From the NCBI RefSeq assembly GCF_002902305.1, contig NZ_PPPX01000001.1:629655-693654 (forward strand): a stretch of 64,000 bases of DNA. Reading direction: 5' to 3'. This document shows positions 22,169-32,148 of the stretch, one piece after another. A program made the translations under genes and the position numbers. The notes under the pieces were generated by a model that ran no database searches, had not been told where the DNA came from, and saw only the letters and a program-made list of their open reading frames with translations. This DNA comes from Staphylococcus argensis. Its GTDB lineage: Bacteria; Bacillota; Bacilli; Staphylococcales; Staphylococcaceae. Each line of letters opens with the position of its first letter. Within the stretch, counting starts at the first letter, position 1.

Positions 22169-25100
22169 ACGTAAAGATATAGAAACAATTCTTGTCGTTG
22201 GATCAGGACCTATCATTATCGGTCAAGCAGCAGAATTTGACTACGCAGGGACACAAGCTTGTCTTGCTTTGAAAGAAGAAGGTTACCGCGTGATCTTAGT
22301 CAACTCAAACCCTGCCACAATCATGACAGATAAAGAAATTGCGGACGAAGTATATATCGAACCATTAACACACGACTTTATCGCACGTATCATCCGCAAA
22401 GAACAACCAGACGCTTTATTACCAACTTTAGGTGGACAAACAGGTCTTAACATGGCAATTCAATTACACGATAGTGGTGTACTTGAAGCGAATGGTGTGA
22501 CGTTACTTGGTACACGTTTAGAATCAATCCAACAAGCTGAAGACAGAGAGCAATTTAGAAGCTTGATGAATGAATTAGATGTACCAGTACCTGAAAGTGA
22601 TATCGTTAACACTGTAGAACAAGCGTTTACTTTTAAAGAACAAGTGGGCTACCCACTCATCGTACGCCCAGCCTTCACAATGGGAGGAACTGGTGGCGGT
22701 ATTTGCCACAACGACGAAGAATTACGTGAAGTTGTTTCAAACGGGCTTCACTACAGTCCAGCGACACAATGTTTAATTGAGAAATCCATCGCGGGTTACA
22801 AAGAAATTGAATACGAAGTATTGCGTGATAAGAATGACAACGCAATCGTAGTATGTAACATGGAGAACATTGACCCAGTCGGTATCCATACTGGTGACTC
22901 AGTGGTAGTAGCGCCAAGTCAAACGCTTTCTGACGTCGAATATCAAATGTTACGTGACGTATCATTGAAAGTAATTCGTGCGTTAGGTATTGAAGGGGGC
23001 TGTAACGTACAACTCGCTTTAGATCCAGATTCAATGCAATACTACATCATCGAGGTTAACCCTCGTGTATCTCGTTCTTCAGCACTTGCGTCTAAAGCGA
23101 CAGGTTACCCAATCGCGAAACTTGCGGCTAAGATTGCTGTTGGATTGACTTTAGATGAAATGTTAAATCCAATCACAGGTACGTCTTATGCAGCGTTTGA
23201 ACCTGCACTAGACTATGTGATTTCTAAGATTCCACGTTTCCCATTCGATAAATTTGAAAAAGGTGAACGTGTTCTCGGTACGCAAATGAAAGCGACAGGG
23301 GAAGTTATGGCAATAGGCCGTACTTACGAAGAATCATTATTAAAAGCGATTCGCTCGTTAGAATACGGCGTACACCACCTCGGTTTACCAAATGGTGAAA
23401 GCTATAGCTTAGATTACATTAAACAACGTATTAAAGATCAAGATGATGAGCGTCTCTTCTTCATTGGAGAAGCGATTCGCCGTGGTACAACATTAGAAGA
23501 AATCCATGAAATGACGATGATTGATTACTTCTTCTTAAATAAATTCCAACAAATCATCGACATTGAACATGACTTGAAAGAACACAAAGGTGACGTGGAC
23601 TATGTACAATACGCGAAGAACTATGGTTTCAGTGATCGCGTAATCGCACACCGTTTCGACATGACAGAAGATGAGGTTTACCAATTACGTAAAGATAACG
23701 GTATTACACCTGTTTATAAGATGGTTGATACGTGTGCGGCTGAATTCGAGTCTACTACTCCATACTACTATGGTACGTATGAACAAGAGAACGAATCTAT
23801 CGTCACTGATAAAGAGAAAATCTTAGTGCTTGGCTCTGGTCCAATCCGTATCGGTCAAGGTGTAGAATTCGACTATGCGACAGTACACGCTGTTTGGGCG
23901 ATTCAAAATGCTGGATACGAAGCAATTATCGTGAACAACAACCCTGAAACGGTTTCTACTGACTTTTCAATCTCAGATAAGCTCTACTTCGAGCCACTAA
24001 CTGAAGAAGATGTAATGAACATCATCGATTTAGAGCAACCTAAAGGTGTTGTCGTTCAATTCGGTGGTCAAACAGCGATCAACTTAGCTGATAAACTTGC
24101 TAAGCACGGTGTGAATATCCTAGGTACAACTCTAGAGGACCTTAACCGTGCAGAAGATAGAAAAGAATTCGAAGCATTGCTTCATACCATCGATGTACCA
24201 CAACCTAAAGGTAAGACAGCGACATCTCCAGAAGGTGCTTTAGAGAATGCGCGTGAAATCGGCTATCCAGTTGTCGTTCGACCATCCTATGTACTCGGTG
24301 GACGTGCGATGGAAATCGTTAACAGCGATGACGAGTTGAAGAACTACATGAACCAAGCAGTTAAAGCAAGTCCAGATCATCCAGTACTCATCGACCGTTA
24401 CCTTACTGGTAAAGAAATTGAAGTCGATGCAATTTCTGACGGTGAAACAGTAATTATCCCTGGTATCATGGAACACATCGAACGCGCAGGGGTTCACTCA
24501 GGTGACTCTATGGCAGTTTATCCGCCTCAAACATTAACGCAAGAAGAAGTGGATACACTTGAAGATTACACGATGCGTTTAGCGAAAGGTCTCAACATTG
24601 TTGGTCTCATCAACATTCAATTCGTTATCGCACACGATGGCGTCTACGTGTTAGAGGTTAACCCACGTTCAAGCCGTACAGTTCCGTTCTTGAGTAAAAT
24701 TACTGGAATTCAAATGGCACAACTTGCGATGCGTGGTGTAATGGGTGAGAACCTACAAGAGTTAGGTTACCAACCAGGAATTCAACCACATAGTGAAGGT
24801 GTCTTCGTTAAAGCACCTGTCTTCAGTTTTAATAAACTGAAAAATGTCGACATCACGCTTGGACCTGAAATGAAATCTACAGGTGAGGTTATGGGTAAAG
24901 ACTTAACGATGGAAAAAGCATTGTTCAAAGCGTTGACAGCTAGCGGTGTTGAAGTGAAAGATCACGGCACAGTGCTCATGACTGTAAGCGATAAAGATAA
25001 AGAAGAAATTGTTGATATCGCGCGTCGCTTAAACGAAGTCGGTTACAGAATTCTTGCGACAGAAGGCACAGCGCATAAATTGAACGACAATGATGTGCCA

Positions 25101-25334
25101 GCACAAGTCGTAGGTAAGATTGGTCGCGAAGACGATATTTTAACACAAATTCAAAATAATAAAGTTCAAATTGTGATCAATACGATGACGAAAGGTAAAG
25201 AAGTTGAAAGAGATGGTTTCCAAATCCGCAGAACTTCTGTAGAAAACGGCGTACCATGTCTCACTTCTCTAGATACTGCAAATGCTTTAACAAATGTGAT
25301 CGAAAGCATGACATTTACAATGAGAACGATGTAG
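22161..25334 (+). CDS. carB: Carbamoyl-phosphate synthase, large subunit
   Basis: Makes carbamoyl phosphate from bicarbonate, ammonia and two ATP. The protein of 1057 residues shows the expected internal duplication: two ATP-grasp halves that begin with near-identical [11 protein letters not shown] and [11 protein letters not shown] (~12 and ~554), each with an EVNPR motif, joined by an oligomerisation region, then a C-terminal MGS-like regulatory domain (~935-1057). Its start overlaps carA by 8 bases. It supplies both pyrimidine and, unless a second copy exists elsewhere, arginine synthesis. Confidence 0.97.
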   Translation: MPKRKDIETILVVGSGPIIIGQAAEFDYAGTQACLALKEEGYRVILVNSNPATIMTDKEIADEVYIEPLTHDFIARIIRKEQPDALLPTLGGQTGLNMAIQLHDSGVLEANGVTLLGTRLESIQQAEDREQFRSLMNELDVPVPESDIVNTVEQAFTFKEQVGYPLIVRPAFTMGGTGGGICHNDEELREVVSNGLHYSPATQCLIEKSIAGYKEIEYEVLRDKNDNAIVVCNMENIDPVGIHTGDSVVVAPSQTLSDVEYQMLRDVSLKVIRALGIEGGCNVQLALDPDSMQYYIIEVNPRVSRSSALASKATGYPIAKLAAKIAVGLTLDEMLNPITGTSYAAFEPALDYVISKIPRFPFDKFEKGERVLGTQMKATGEVMAIGRTYEESLLKAIRSLEYGVHHLGLPNGESYSLDYIKQRIKDQDDERLFFIGEAIRRGTTLEEIHEMTMIDYFFLNKFQQIIDIEHDLKEHKGDVDYVQYAKNYGFSDRVIAHRFDMTEDEVYQLRKDNGITPVYKMVDTCAAEFESTTPYYYGTYEQENESIVTDKEKILVLGSGPIRIGQGVEFDYATVHAVWAIQNAGYEAIIVNNNPETVSTDFSISDKLYFEPLTEEDVMNIIDLEQPKGVVVQFGGQTAINLADKLAKHGVNILGTTLEDLNRAEDRKEFEALLHTIDVPQPKGKTATSPEGALENAREIGYPVVVRPSYVLGGRAMEIVNSDDELKNYMNQAVKASPDHPVLIDRYLTGKEIEVDAISDGETVIIPGIMEHIERAGVHSGDSMAVYPPQTLTQEEVDTLEDYTMRLAKGLNIVGLINIQFVIAHDGVYVLEVNPRSSRTVPFLSKITGIQMAQLAMRGVMGENLQELGYQPGIQPHSEGVFVKAPVFSFNKLKNVDITLGPEMKSTGEVMGKDLTMEKALFKALTASGVEVKDHGTVLMTVSDKDKEEIVDIARRLNEVGYRILATEGTAHKLNDNDVPAQVVGKIGREDDILTQIQNNKVQIVINTMTKGKEVERDGFQIRRTSVENGVPCLTSLDTANALTNVIESMTFTMRTM

Positions 25335-25354
25335 TAACTGTAATTTAAATAGTA

Positions 25355-25417
25355 AGAACTATCATGAACGATAGTATGAGAATTAGAAGTGGAAGCGTTG
25401 AGACGCTTCTCACTTCT
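25355..25417. repeat. Strong hairpins between carB and pyrF
   Basis: AGAAGTGGAAGCGT (25385-25398) pairs with ACGCTTC-T-CACTTCT (25403-25417), 14 bp with one bulged T. A smaller ACTATC/GATAGT hairpin lies just upstream (~25358-25375). There is no T-run, so this is more likely an RNA-processing or stability element than a terminator. Confidence 0.5.
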
Positions 25418-25480
25418 ACGTTCTTATATGATTAATCACAAAACAACACTTCATTGACAGAAACAGAGGTGATATATCGA

Positions 25481-26173
25481 ATGGAAACGTTGCCAATTAT
25501 CGCTTTAGATTTCGAATCTAAAGAGAAGGTAGATCAATTTTTAGATTTATTCGATGAGCCACTTTACGTTAAAGTCGGCATGGAATTGTTCTATCAAACA
25601 GGTCCAGAACTCATATCAGACATTAAAGCACGTGGTCACCGTATTTTCCTAGATCTAAAGCTTCACGACATACCTAACACAGTAGGTAAAGCGATGGAGG
25701 GACTAGCGAAATTAGAGGTCGACATGGTCAACGTGCATGCAGCTGGCGGTACAGTGATGATGCAGCGTGCGTTGGAAGGTTTGAGAAAGCATAATCCTAA
25801 TACGAAGCTCATCGCTGTAACACAGTTAACTTCAACGACGGAAGAGATGTTGCATGACGAGCAGAACATCCAAACGTCGATTGAGGATGCAGTCTTAAAC
25901 TATGCACAACTCGCTCAACAAGCACAGTTGGATGGTGTCGTGTGCTCACCGTTAGAGGCAGAATTGTTAACGAGTCATTTAGGTTCAGATTTCTTAAAAG
26001 TCACGCCAGGTATTCGTCCAAAAGATGCACAAACGAATGATCAAAAACGCATCACTACGCCTGAAGAAGCAAAGACGAATGGCTCTACACATATCGTCGT
26101 TGGACGTCCAATTACACAAAGTGACAATCCGGTTGAAAGCTATCATAAAATCAAAGAAAGTTGGTGCAACTAA
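25481..26173 (+). CDS. pyrF: Orotidine 5'-phosphate decarboxylase
   Basis: Decarboxylates OMP to UMP, the last step of the pathway. The ATG at 25481 has AGAGGTGA upstream and gives 230 residues, the family length; an in-frame TTG 27 bases earlier is unlikely. The catalytic DLKLHDIPN motif is at ~58-66. The C-terminal phosphate-binding region ([12 protein letters not shown]) is intact. It is separated from carB by 146 bases containing hairpins but stays in the pyr unit. Confidence 0.97.
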   Translation: METLPIIALDFESKEKVDQFLDLFDEPLYVKVGMELFYQTGPELISDIKARGHRIFLDLKLHDIPNTVGKAMEGLAKLEVDMVNVHAAGGTVMMQRALEGLRKHNPNTKLIAVTQLTSTTEEMLHDEQNIQTSIEDAVLNYAQLAQQAQLDGVVCSPLEAELLTSHLGSDFLKVTPGIRPKDAQTNDQKRITTPEEAKTNGSTHIVVGRPITQSDNPVESYHKIKESWCN

Positions 26174-26174
26174 C

Positions 26175-26783
26175 ATGGCAAGATCGATTGCAGAATCTTT
26201 ATTAGATATCGAAGCGGTATCACTCTCACCAAACGATCGCTTCACTTGGAGTTCAGGTATCAAATCTCCAATCTATTGTGATAACCGCGTAACGCTCGGC
26301 TATCCTAAAGTACGTCGTCAAATCCGTGATGGTTTAGCAGAATTAATTCGTGAACATTTCGGCGATGTTGAAATCGTGTCTGGTACGGCGACTGCAGGTA
26401 TCCCACACGCTGCATACCTTTCAGAAACGTTAGATTTACCGATGAACTATGTACGCTCTAAGAGTAAAAGTCATGGTAAACAGAACCAAATTGAAGGCGC
26501 AAATAGCCAAGGTAAGAAAGTCGTTGTCGTTGAAGACTTAATTTCTACAGGTGGTTCTTCAATCACAGCGGTAGATGCATTGAAAGAAAGTGGTGCAGAT
26601 GTTCTTGGCGTTGTAGCTATCTTTACTTATGGCTTGAAGAAAGCGACAGAAACATTTGAAGCAGCTAACGTTCCTTTCTATACTTTAAGCGATTATAATG
26701 AATTGATTGAAGTTGCAGAAGAAAGAGGCGTCATTACGAAAGAAGATATCGATGCACTTGTTGAGTGGCGCGATAATCTATAA
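26175..26783 (+). CDS. pyrE: Orotate phosphoribosyltransferase
   Basis: Converts orotate and PRPP to OMP. The ATG at 26175, two bases after the pyrF stop, gives 202 residues beginning [15 protein letters not shown]; earlier in-frame codons belong to an overlap inside pyrF. The PRPP loop [13 protein letters not shown] (~117-129) is clear. The binding site is weak, which points to coupling with pyrF. Last gene of the operon, followed by a strong terminator. Confidence 0.97.
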   Translation: MARSIAESLLDIEAVSLSPNDRFTWSSGIKSPIYCDNRVTLGYPKVRRQIRDGLAELIREHFGDVEIVSGTATAGIPHAAYLSETLDLPMNYVRSKSKSHGKQNQIEGANSQGKKVVVVEDLISTGGSSITAVDALKESGADVLGVVAIFTYGLKKATETFEAANVPFYTLSDYNELIEVAEERGVITKEDIDALVEWRDNL

Positions 26784-26794
26784 GTAGATCGTAA

Positions 26795-26850
26795 AAAACA
26801 ATCCTGTGTTGTCATGCTTGATGCGATGCAACACAGGATTATTTGTATTT
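26795..26850. terminator. Bidirectional terminator after pyrE
   Basis: A perfect 12-bp stem, 26800-26811 with 26829-26840. T-rich sequence follows on the plus strand and an A-run precedes it (T's on the minus strand), so it can also stop transcripts from the small minus-strand ORF. Confidence 0.85.
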
Positions 26851-26934
26851 TTAACGAATAAACATTTTTATCAATAGCCAACCTATCAGTAAGACGACAA
26901 AGAAGACGAGTAATGGAATAAGCACGAATGTCAT
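26851..26934 (-). CDS. Putative 27-residue single-pass membrane peptide
   Basis: A short minus-strand ORF with a textbook ribosome binding site (GGAGGTAAATT then ATG, spacing 7 from GGAGGT). The 27-residue product starts MTFVLIPLL, continues as one uninterrupted hydrophobic helix (about residues 3-22) and ends in a basic KMFIR. Its stop is 11 bases from the bidirectional terminator that would end its transcript. A TAAAAT-like -10 box may lie near 26960 on the minus strand, but the -35 is unclear. I do not recognise the family. It could be a small stress or membrane-interacting peptide, or chance; the binding site plus terminator argue for a real gene. Confidence 0.55.
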   Translation of the reverse strand: MTFVLIPLLVFFVVLLIGWLLIKMFIR

Positions 26935-27134
26935 AATTTACCTCCACGTATTTTTAATCTATTTTAACAAAATAATGTAACTTAGGAAATGTCGAGACTG
27001 CAGTAGTAAGGTAGGATGGCTCAAGTGTTGTTCTCGTCTACGCATGGTTCATGTGCCAAGCTCGTGATATGTTACAATGAGTGAAGATGATATAACCGAG
27101 AGAATTGAGACGGTTGAAAAGAGGAGGATAACTG

Positions 27135-27542
27135 ATGAGTATACCTAAAGTGACCACGTTTATGATGTTTAACGGTCAAGCTGAAGAAGCGATACGTACC
27201 TACGTAGAAGCTTTCGATGATGCTGAAATTCTCGCTATGCGTCGTTATAGTGAAGAGGATGATGCGCCGACAGATTATTTACAACATGCTATCTTTCGTT
27301 TGAAAGACCAAGTATTGATGGCGATTGACAATGTGAATGGAATGGATATTGAAATGAATCCAGCGATGTCACTTTATGTCACTGTTGATACGGCGATGGA
27401 GATGGAACGTTTATTTAGTAAGTTGAAGAATCAAGGTGCCATCTTAATGCCGAAGACAGAAATGCCACCATTTAGAGAATTTGCATGGGTGCAAGATCGT
27501 TTCGGTGTGAACTGGCAATTAGCTTTACCTGAGAAACAATAG
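27135..27542 (+). CDS. PhnB-like VOC (glyoxalase/bleomycin-resistance fold) family protein
   Basis: A 135-residue protein of the PhnB/3-demethylubiquinone-methyltransferase-like VOC group. Characteristic features are the N-terminal TTFMMFNGQAEEA segment, aligned FRLKDQVLMAIDN in the middle, and the C-terminal FAWVQDRFGVNWQL motif. The substrate is unknown; many members are of unassigned function. A GAGGAGG site lies 8 bases before the ATG. It is a single-gene unit with its own terminator, convergent with rqcH. Confidence 0.85.
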   Translation: MSIPKVTTFMMFNGQAEEAIRTYVEAFDDAEILAMRRYSEEDDAPTDYLQHAIFRLKDQVLMAIDNVNGMDIEMNPAMSLYVTVDTAMEMERLFSKLKNQGAILMPKTEMPPFREFAWVQDRFGVNWQLALPEKQ

Positions 27543-27570
27543 ATTTTTAAAATATTCGACATAATATTAA

Positions 27571-27625
27571 AAGACCCAGCCAAGAAAGTAGGGGGGATGT
27601 CCTTACTTTCCGGGCTGGGTTATTT
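27571..27625. terminator. Terminator between the VOC gene and rqcH
   Basis: CCCAGCC (27575-27581) pairs with GGCTGGG (27613-27619), extended by GAAAGTA/TACTTTC (27584-27590 with 27604-27610). It lies between convergent genes and could serve both. Confidence 0.75.
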
Positions 27626-27738
27626 ACGTTTATAAAAGGATAGTGCTATTTCATAACTTGTTAACATTTAATCCTTTGAATATGAAAGATGCGTTTAGAA
27701 GTTGTAAGATCAAATGTGATTAAAGCTCAGATTTACGA

Positions 27739-29442
27739 TTATTTCTCATCTATATTCATTGCTTTAATGTGATCATAATCTGGTGTTGCGAACAATGTTT
27801 TTTGATGATCATAGGTTACAAACCCTGGTTTCGCTCCTGAAGGTTTATGCACATTCTTAATTTGTGTGTAGTCCACAGGAATTTGAGCAGAATTTCCTGC
27901 TTTAGAGAAATAGCCTGCCAACATCGCCGCTTCTTTCAACGTTTCGTCACTCGGATCGTCATTTAATATCACGACGTGTGAACCTGGAATATCCTTAGTA
28001 TGGAACCACCAGTGTTGTTTTGAAGCTTTCTTGTTCGTTAAATAATCATTCTGCTTATTATTTTTACCTACAAGTATCGTATCCCCATCGGTAGAGCGAT
28101 AATGTTGTAACTGAATTTGAGGCTTTTTCTTCTTCTTACTTTGTTTGCGCGCTTTCATGTATCCTTGTTCAGCGAGTTCGTCGCGAATTTCATCGATGTC
28201 ATCCACCGTAATGTGTGCGAGTTGTTGCTCGATATTCTCAAAGTATTGAATGTTCTCTTGTGTTAACTTGATTTGACGTTCCACTTCATATTCTCGCCGT
28301 TTCAAACGATTGTATTGTTTGTAGTAGTACTGCGCGTTCTCAGACGGTGATTTCGTCGGATTGAGCGGAATATCCACTTCTTCATTAGTATAGTAGTTCA
28401 ACGCAGTCACATGATCGTCACCTTGTTGGATACGGTAAATATTCGCTGTAATCAATTCACCATAGAGTTGCTCGCGATCTTTATCCTTCGCACTTTCAGA
28501 TTCTTGCATGAGTTTACCGAGTTTATGTTGATTCTTCTGCACTTGTTGTTGAACGAAACGTACGAGGTCATTGGCACGTTGCTTCACACGTTCTCGTTCC
28601 CCACGCGCTTCGTAATAGCGATCCAACAGTTGATGCAAGGAGTCGTAGATCACTGCATCATCGTCAAACTGTTGCAGTTTCATAAAGTAGAAATCTTCTT
28701 TTCCTGTTTCATGATTTTTATGGGAAATGGGTGTTTCTGGGCCTTCTGTTTCAGCGAGGACTTCAGCAAAGGCTTCAGGTAAGGTTTCAGTAGTCATAAA
28801 CTGCTTACGATTCACGATTTCATTCGTGATAAGCGGACTAAAGCCTTCGAAGGTATGAAGTAACTGACGAGCAATTTTACCACTGTTAAAATCAATATAT
28901 TGATTTACTTGGTCCGCTGAAATCTCATAAGGATTCAACTTATCTTGCGTCGGTGGTGTTTCGTATTTAAAACCAGGCATGACAGTACGGTATTGATTGG
29001 TATTAGGCGTGAGATGTTTAAATCCTTCAATAATCTTGCGGTCATCATCCACGAGAATAAGGTTACTGTGTTTCCCCATAATTTCTAGTATCACTGTACG
29101 GTAAATCGTATCGCCAATTTCATCTTTACTTTCAATGTCTATTTCAACACGGCGGTCATTACCGATTTGGCGAATGGCTTGGACAAATCCACCTTCTAAA
29201 TGTTTACGGAAGACGCGCGCAAACATAGGTGGGTCAAAGGGATTGTCGTACTTCTTCTCAGTGATATGCATGCGAGAGAAGCTAGGGTGGATCGACAATA
29301 AGAGTTGATGATTCTTACGTTGTTGGCGAATCACCATGATGATCGTGTCATTCTCAGGTTGATTAATCTTATGAATACGACCACCGATTAGAAATTGTAA
29401 GTCTGCTACCATTTTCTTGGTAAATAAACCATCATATGCCAT
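27739..29442 (-). CDS. rqcH: RqcH/Rqc2 homologue (NFACT family), ribosome-associated quality control
   Basis: Binds stalled 50S-peptidyl-tRNA and recruits tRNA-Ala to add C-terminal alanine tails that mark the nascent chain for degradation; the family was earlier annotated as fibronectin-binding protein. I chose the ATG at 29442 (MAYDGLFTKKM), since the ATG nine bases upstream abuts the AAAGTGG site. The 567 residues comprise NFACT-N with the conserved Asp-Arg pair in IGNDRRVEID (~97), a coiled-coil middle (~275-420), and the C-terminal NFACT-R domain (from ~445). Transcribed opposite to its neighbours; ylmH, another quality-control factor, is also in this window. Confidence 0.94.
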   Translation of the reverse strand: MAYDGLFTKKMVADLQFLIGGRIHKINQPENDTIIMVIRQQRKNHQLLLSIHPSFSRMHITEKKYDNPFDPPMFARVFRKHLEGGFVQAIRQIGNDRRVEIDIESKDEIGDTIYRTVILEIMGKHSNLILVDDDRKIIEGFKHLTPNTNQYRTVMPGFKYETPPTQDKLNPYEISADQVNQYIDFNSGKIARQLLHTFEGFSPLITNEIVNRKQFMTTETLPEAFAEVLAETEGPETPISHKNHETGKEDFYFMKLQQFDDDAVIYDSLHQLLDRYYEARGERERVKQRANDLVRFVQQQVQKNQHKLGKLMQESESAKDKDREQLYGELITANIYRIQQGDDHVTALNYYTNEEVDIPLNPTKSPSENAQYYYKQYNRLKRREYEVERQIKLTQENIQYFENIEQQLAHITVDDIDEIRDELAEQGYMKARKQSKKKKKPQIQLQHYRSTDGDTILVGKNNKQNDYLTNKKASKQHWWFHTKDIPGSHVVILNDDPSDETLKEAAMLAGYFSKAGNSAQIPVDYTQIKNVHKPSGAKPGFVTYDHQKTLFATPDYDHIKAMNIDEK

Positions 29443-29595
29443 GTGTATCATCCACTTTCTATAATTTCAGTCTACTCATTGTAACATGAGACGTCAGGTG
29501 GGCATAGGAGAAGATTTGTCTACGGACGCTATACAATTAAATAGGGAGTATGGTATCATATGGTAATAATAGAAGAATAGCTAGAAAGGTCGTAA

Positions 29596-30221
<626 letters not shown>

Positions 30222-30222
<1 letters not shown>

Positions 30223-30434
30223 TGTTATACCCTGCATTAAATGATTTAACTAACCAAGTTCGTTCTAAATACTTAATCGCGACAACAGCTGCGAAACGTG
30301 CGAGAGAGTTAGAAGATAAACCTGAAAGTACTTTGTTAGATAACTACAAATCTGTGAAAACAGTAGGTAAAGCACTTGAAGAAATCGCAGACGGTAACGT
30401 TTATCCTAACGGTACTATCGATCTTGACGAATAA
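30222..30434 (+). CDS. rpoZ: RNA polymerase omega subunit
   Basis: Small subunit that helps assemble and stabilise the beta' subunit of RNA polymerase. The 70-residue product begins MLYPALNDLT and has the conserved KYLIATTAAKRARELE core (~17-32) and the KTVGKALEEI region (~46-55). It overlaps gmk by one base with a TTGGAGG site inside gmk, an arrangement seen across Firmicutes. Confidence 0.95.
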
Positions 30435-30600
30435 AGTGTAGGCTCATACTCATTGAGTACAAATATATATGAGAGGTACACAATGACAGAATTATAGTGT
30501 CATCTCATTGCGCGTTAAAAAATCTGCAACATTTGGTAGAGAAGAAAGGTAACGTTTCGTATCTGCTAGAGTCAGTGTTGCAGGTTTATTTGTGTGTTAA
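30435..30600 (+). other. Hairpin-rich 3' region after rpoZ
   Basis: Two hairpins: ATGACA/TGTCAT (30483-30488 with 30497-30502), and CTGCAACA (30524-30531) with TGTTGCAG (30576-30583) enclosing a branched loop and followed by a modest GTTTATTT tail. The second probably ends the gmk-rpoZ transcript. No gene seen. Confidence 0.5.
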
Positions 30601-30638
30601 AAGATGAACAGGTTATCGCATGAAGGGCATATTAATCT

Positions 30639-30760
30639 TTGGAAAAAGTGTTACTGTGGGCGATATAATAGGTGCATGCTGTCGTGTAATGAGCAGTACG
30701 GTAGTGTAGTGGTTGTCCAAGCGAGAAGGACAAAGCTATACTTCCGTGCTTTTTATTTTA
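30639..30760 (+). ncRNA. Candidate ~80-nt small RNA or coaBC leader attenuator
   Basis: A TATAAT box (30664-30669) with a TTGGAA -35 (30639-30644, spacing 19, slightly long) would start a transcript near 30676. It would end at a long hairpin, 30692-30750: AGCA-ACG arm against CGTGCT, an imperfect AGTGTAG/CTATACT middle and a closed TTGTCC/GGACAA tip, followed by a T-rich tail to 30759. No ribosome binding site and ORF pair is convincing inside. A second TATAAT (30775-30780) then lies before coaBC. Confidence 0.45.
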
Positions 30761-30872
30761 CCTACAAAATGGTGTATAATGAGAGTTAAAATGACGCAGA
30801 TACACGTCGATGGCTAGCGCATCAAAGTCAGCCGATCACAAGCTGAATCACTCGCCAGAAGAGGACGTGACA

Positions 30873-30971
30873 ATGTCGTACGAAGAAGCGTTACGATGGA
30901 ATAATTCGATGGAGGACAATAGTGATGAAGAATATATTGTTGGCTGTGACAGGAGGTATTGCAGCATATAA
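30873..30971 (+). CDS. Possible 32-residue leader ORF overlapping the coaBC start
   Basis: A short ORF with GAGGA seven bases before its ATG encodes an acidic 32-residue peptide beginning MSYEEALRW. It runs out of frame across the coaBC start codon and stops 47 bases into that gene. It could couple or tune coaBC translation. It may equally be chance; no homologue is known to me. Confidence 0.25.
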   Translation: MSYEEALRWNNSMEDNSDEEYIVGCDRRYCSI

Positions 30972-32148
30972 AGCAATCGATTTAACGAGTAAGTTGACTC
31001 AAGCAAATTATAACGTTCGAGTGATGCTTACAGATAATGCGCAAGAATTTGTACAACCTCTCGCATTTCAAGCAATCAGTCGTAATGTCGTTTACACGAA
31101 TACATTTAAAGAAGAGAATCCTGAACAAATACAGCACGTGGCTTTAGGTGATTGGGCCGATGCCATCGTCATTGCACCAGCAACGGCAAATATCATTGCG
31201 AAATTGAGCGTGGGTATGGCAGACGATATGGTCACTTCTACCTTGCTCGCTACTGAAACGCCTAAGTTTATTGCACCTGCGATGAATGTGCATATGTACG
31301 AGAATGCGAGAACACAACATAATATTTCCATTCTTAAAGGGGACGGTTACGAGTTTATCGAGCCAGGTGATGGCTATCTGGCTTGTGGTTATGTCGCTAA
31401 AGGCCGCATGGAAGAGCCACTACAAATCGTGGCACGTTTGAATGAATATTTCAATTCATCATCTCAAGGTGCGACTTCTGAATCAACGACTCCGACTTCA
31501 AGCACCTTTAAAGGTCAACATGCATTGGTGACTGCGGGACCTACGATGGAAGAGTTAGATCCCGTACGTTATTTGTCCAACCGTTCTTCAGGTAAGATTG
31601 GCTACGCACTTGCCGAAACGTTAAGAGATAGAGGCGCACAAGTCACATTAGTTTCGGGTCCTACTTCTTTACCAGATCCAGAAGGTGTAGAGGTCATCCG
31701 TATTGAAAGTGCGCAAGAGATGTTTGAAGCGGTAAAGCAACGTTACGAGAACGTGGATATCGTCTTCAAAGCAGCGGCAGTCTCAGATTACACGCCGACA
31801 GAAATGTTGCCACATAAATTGAAGAAACAAGAAGGCGAACTGAGTGTGACGTTTAAGCGTACGCCAGACATTTTAAAATACTTGGGTGAACATAAATCGC
31901 ACCAATATTTAGTCGGATTCGCGGCAGAAACACGTGATATTGAGCGTTATGCGCAAGACAAGTTAGAGCGCAAGAATGCGGACGTCATCATCGCGAACAA
32001 CGTAGGGGATCGTTCAATTGGGTTCAGTTCAGACAACAATGACTATACGATGTACTTCAAAGATCAATCTTCAGTCGCTTTAGGTAAGAAGCCAAAGGTC
32101 GAGTTGGCTCAGCTCATTGTAGATGAATTAGAAACTAGGTGGAAATAA
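30925..32148 (+). CDS. coaBC: Bifunctional phosphopantothenoylcysteine decarboxylase / phosphopantothenate-cysteine ligase
   Basis: Carries out two consecutive steps of coenzyme A synthesis. The ATG at 30925 lies 9 bases from GGAGG and gives 407 residues; a GTG one codon earlier is possible. The N-terminal flavoprotein CoaC domain (~1-185) has the PAMNVHM substrate motif and the catalytic Cys in ACGYVAKGRMEE (~158). The C-terminal CoaB domain (~195-407) has the nucleotide-binding TAGPTMEELDPVR and SNRSSGKIG segments. priA follows with no gap. Confidence 0.96.
   Translation: MKNILLAVTGGIAAYKAIDLTSKLTQANYNVRVMLTDNAQEFVQPLAFQAISRNVVYTNTFKEENPEQIQHVALGDWADAIVIAPATANIIAKLSVGMADDMVTSTLLATETPKFIAPAMNVHMYENARTQHNISILKGDGYEFIEPGDGYLACGYVAKGRMEEPLQIVARLNEYFNSSSQGATSESTTPTSSTFKGQHALVTAGPTMEELDPVRYLSNRSSGKIGYALAETLRDRGAQVTLVSGPTSLPDPEGVEVIRIESAQEMFEAVKQRYENVDIVFKAAAVSDYTPTEMLPHKLKKQEGELSVTFKRTPDILKYLGEHKSHQYLVGFAAETRDIERYAQDKLERKNADVIIANNVGDRSIGFSSDNNDYTMYFKDQSSVALGKKPKVELAQLIVDELETRWK

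Noticed and set aside
27739..29442. Fibronectin-binding adhesin function for the NFACT protein
   Set aside because: It has no signal peptide or wall anchor, and the NFACT-N Asp-Arg pair and NFACT-R domain fit RqcH.
30604..30789. 61-codon ORF between rpoZ and coaBC
   Set aside because: It reads through the promoter and terminator hairpin of the candidate small RNA and has an unlikely composition rich in Cys, Tyr and Arg.
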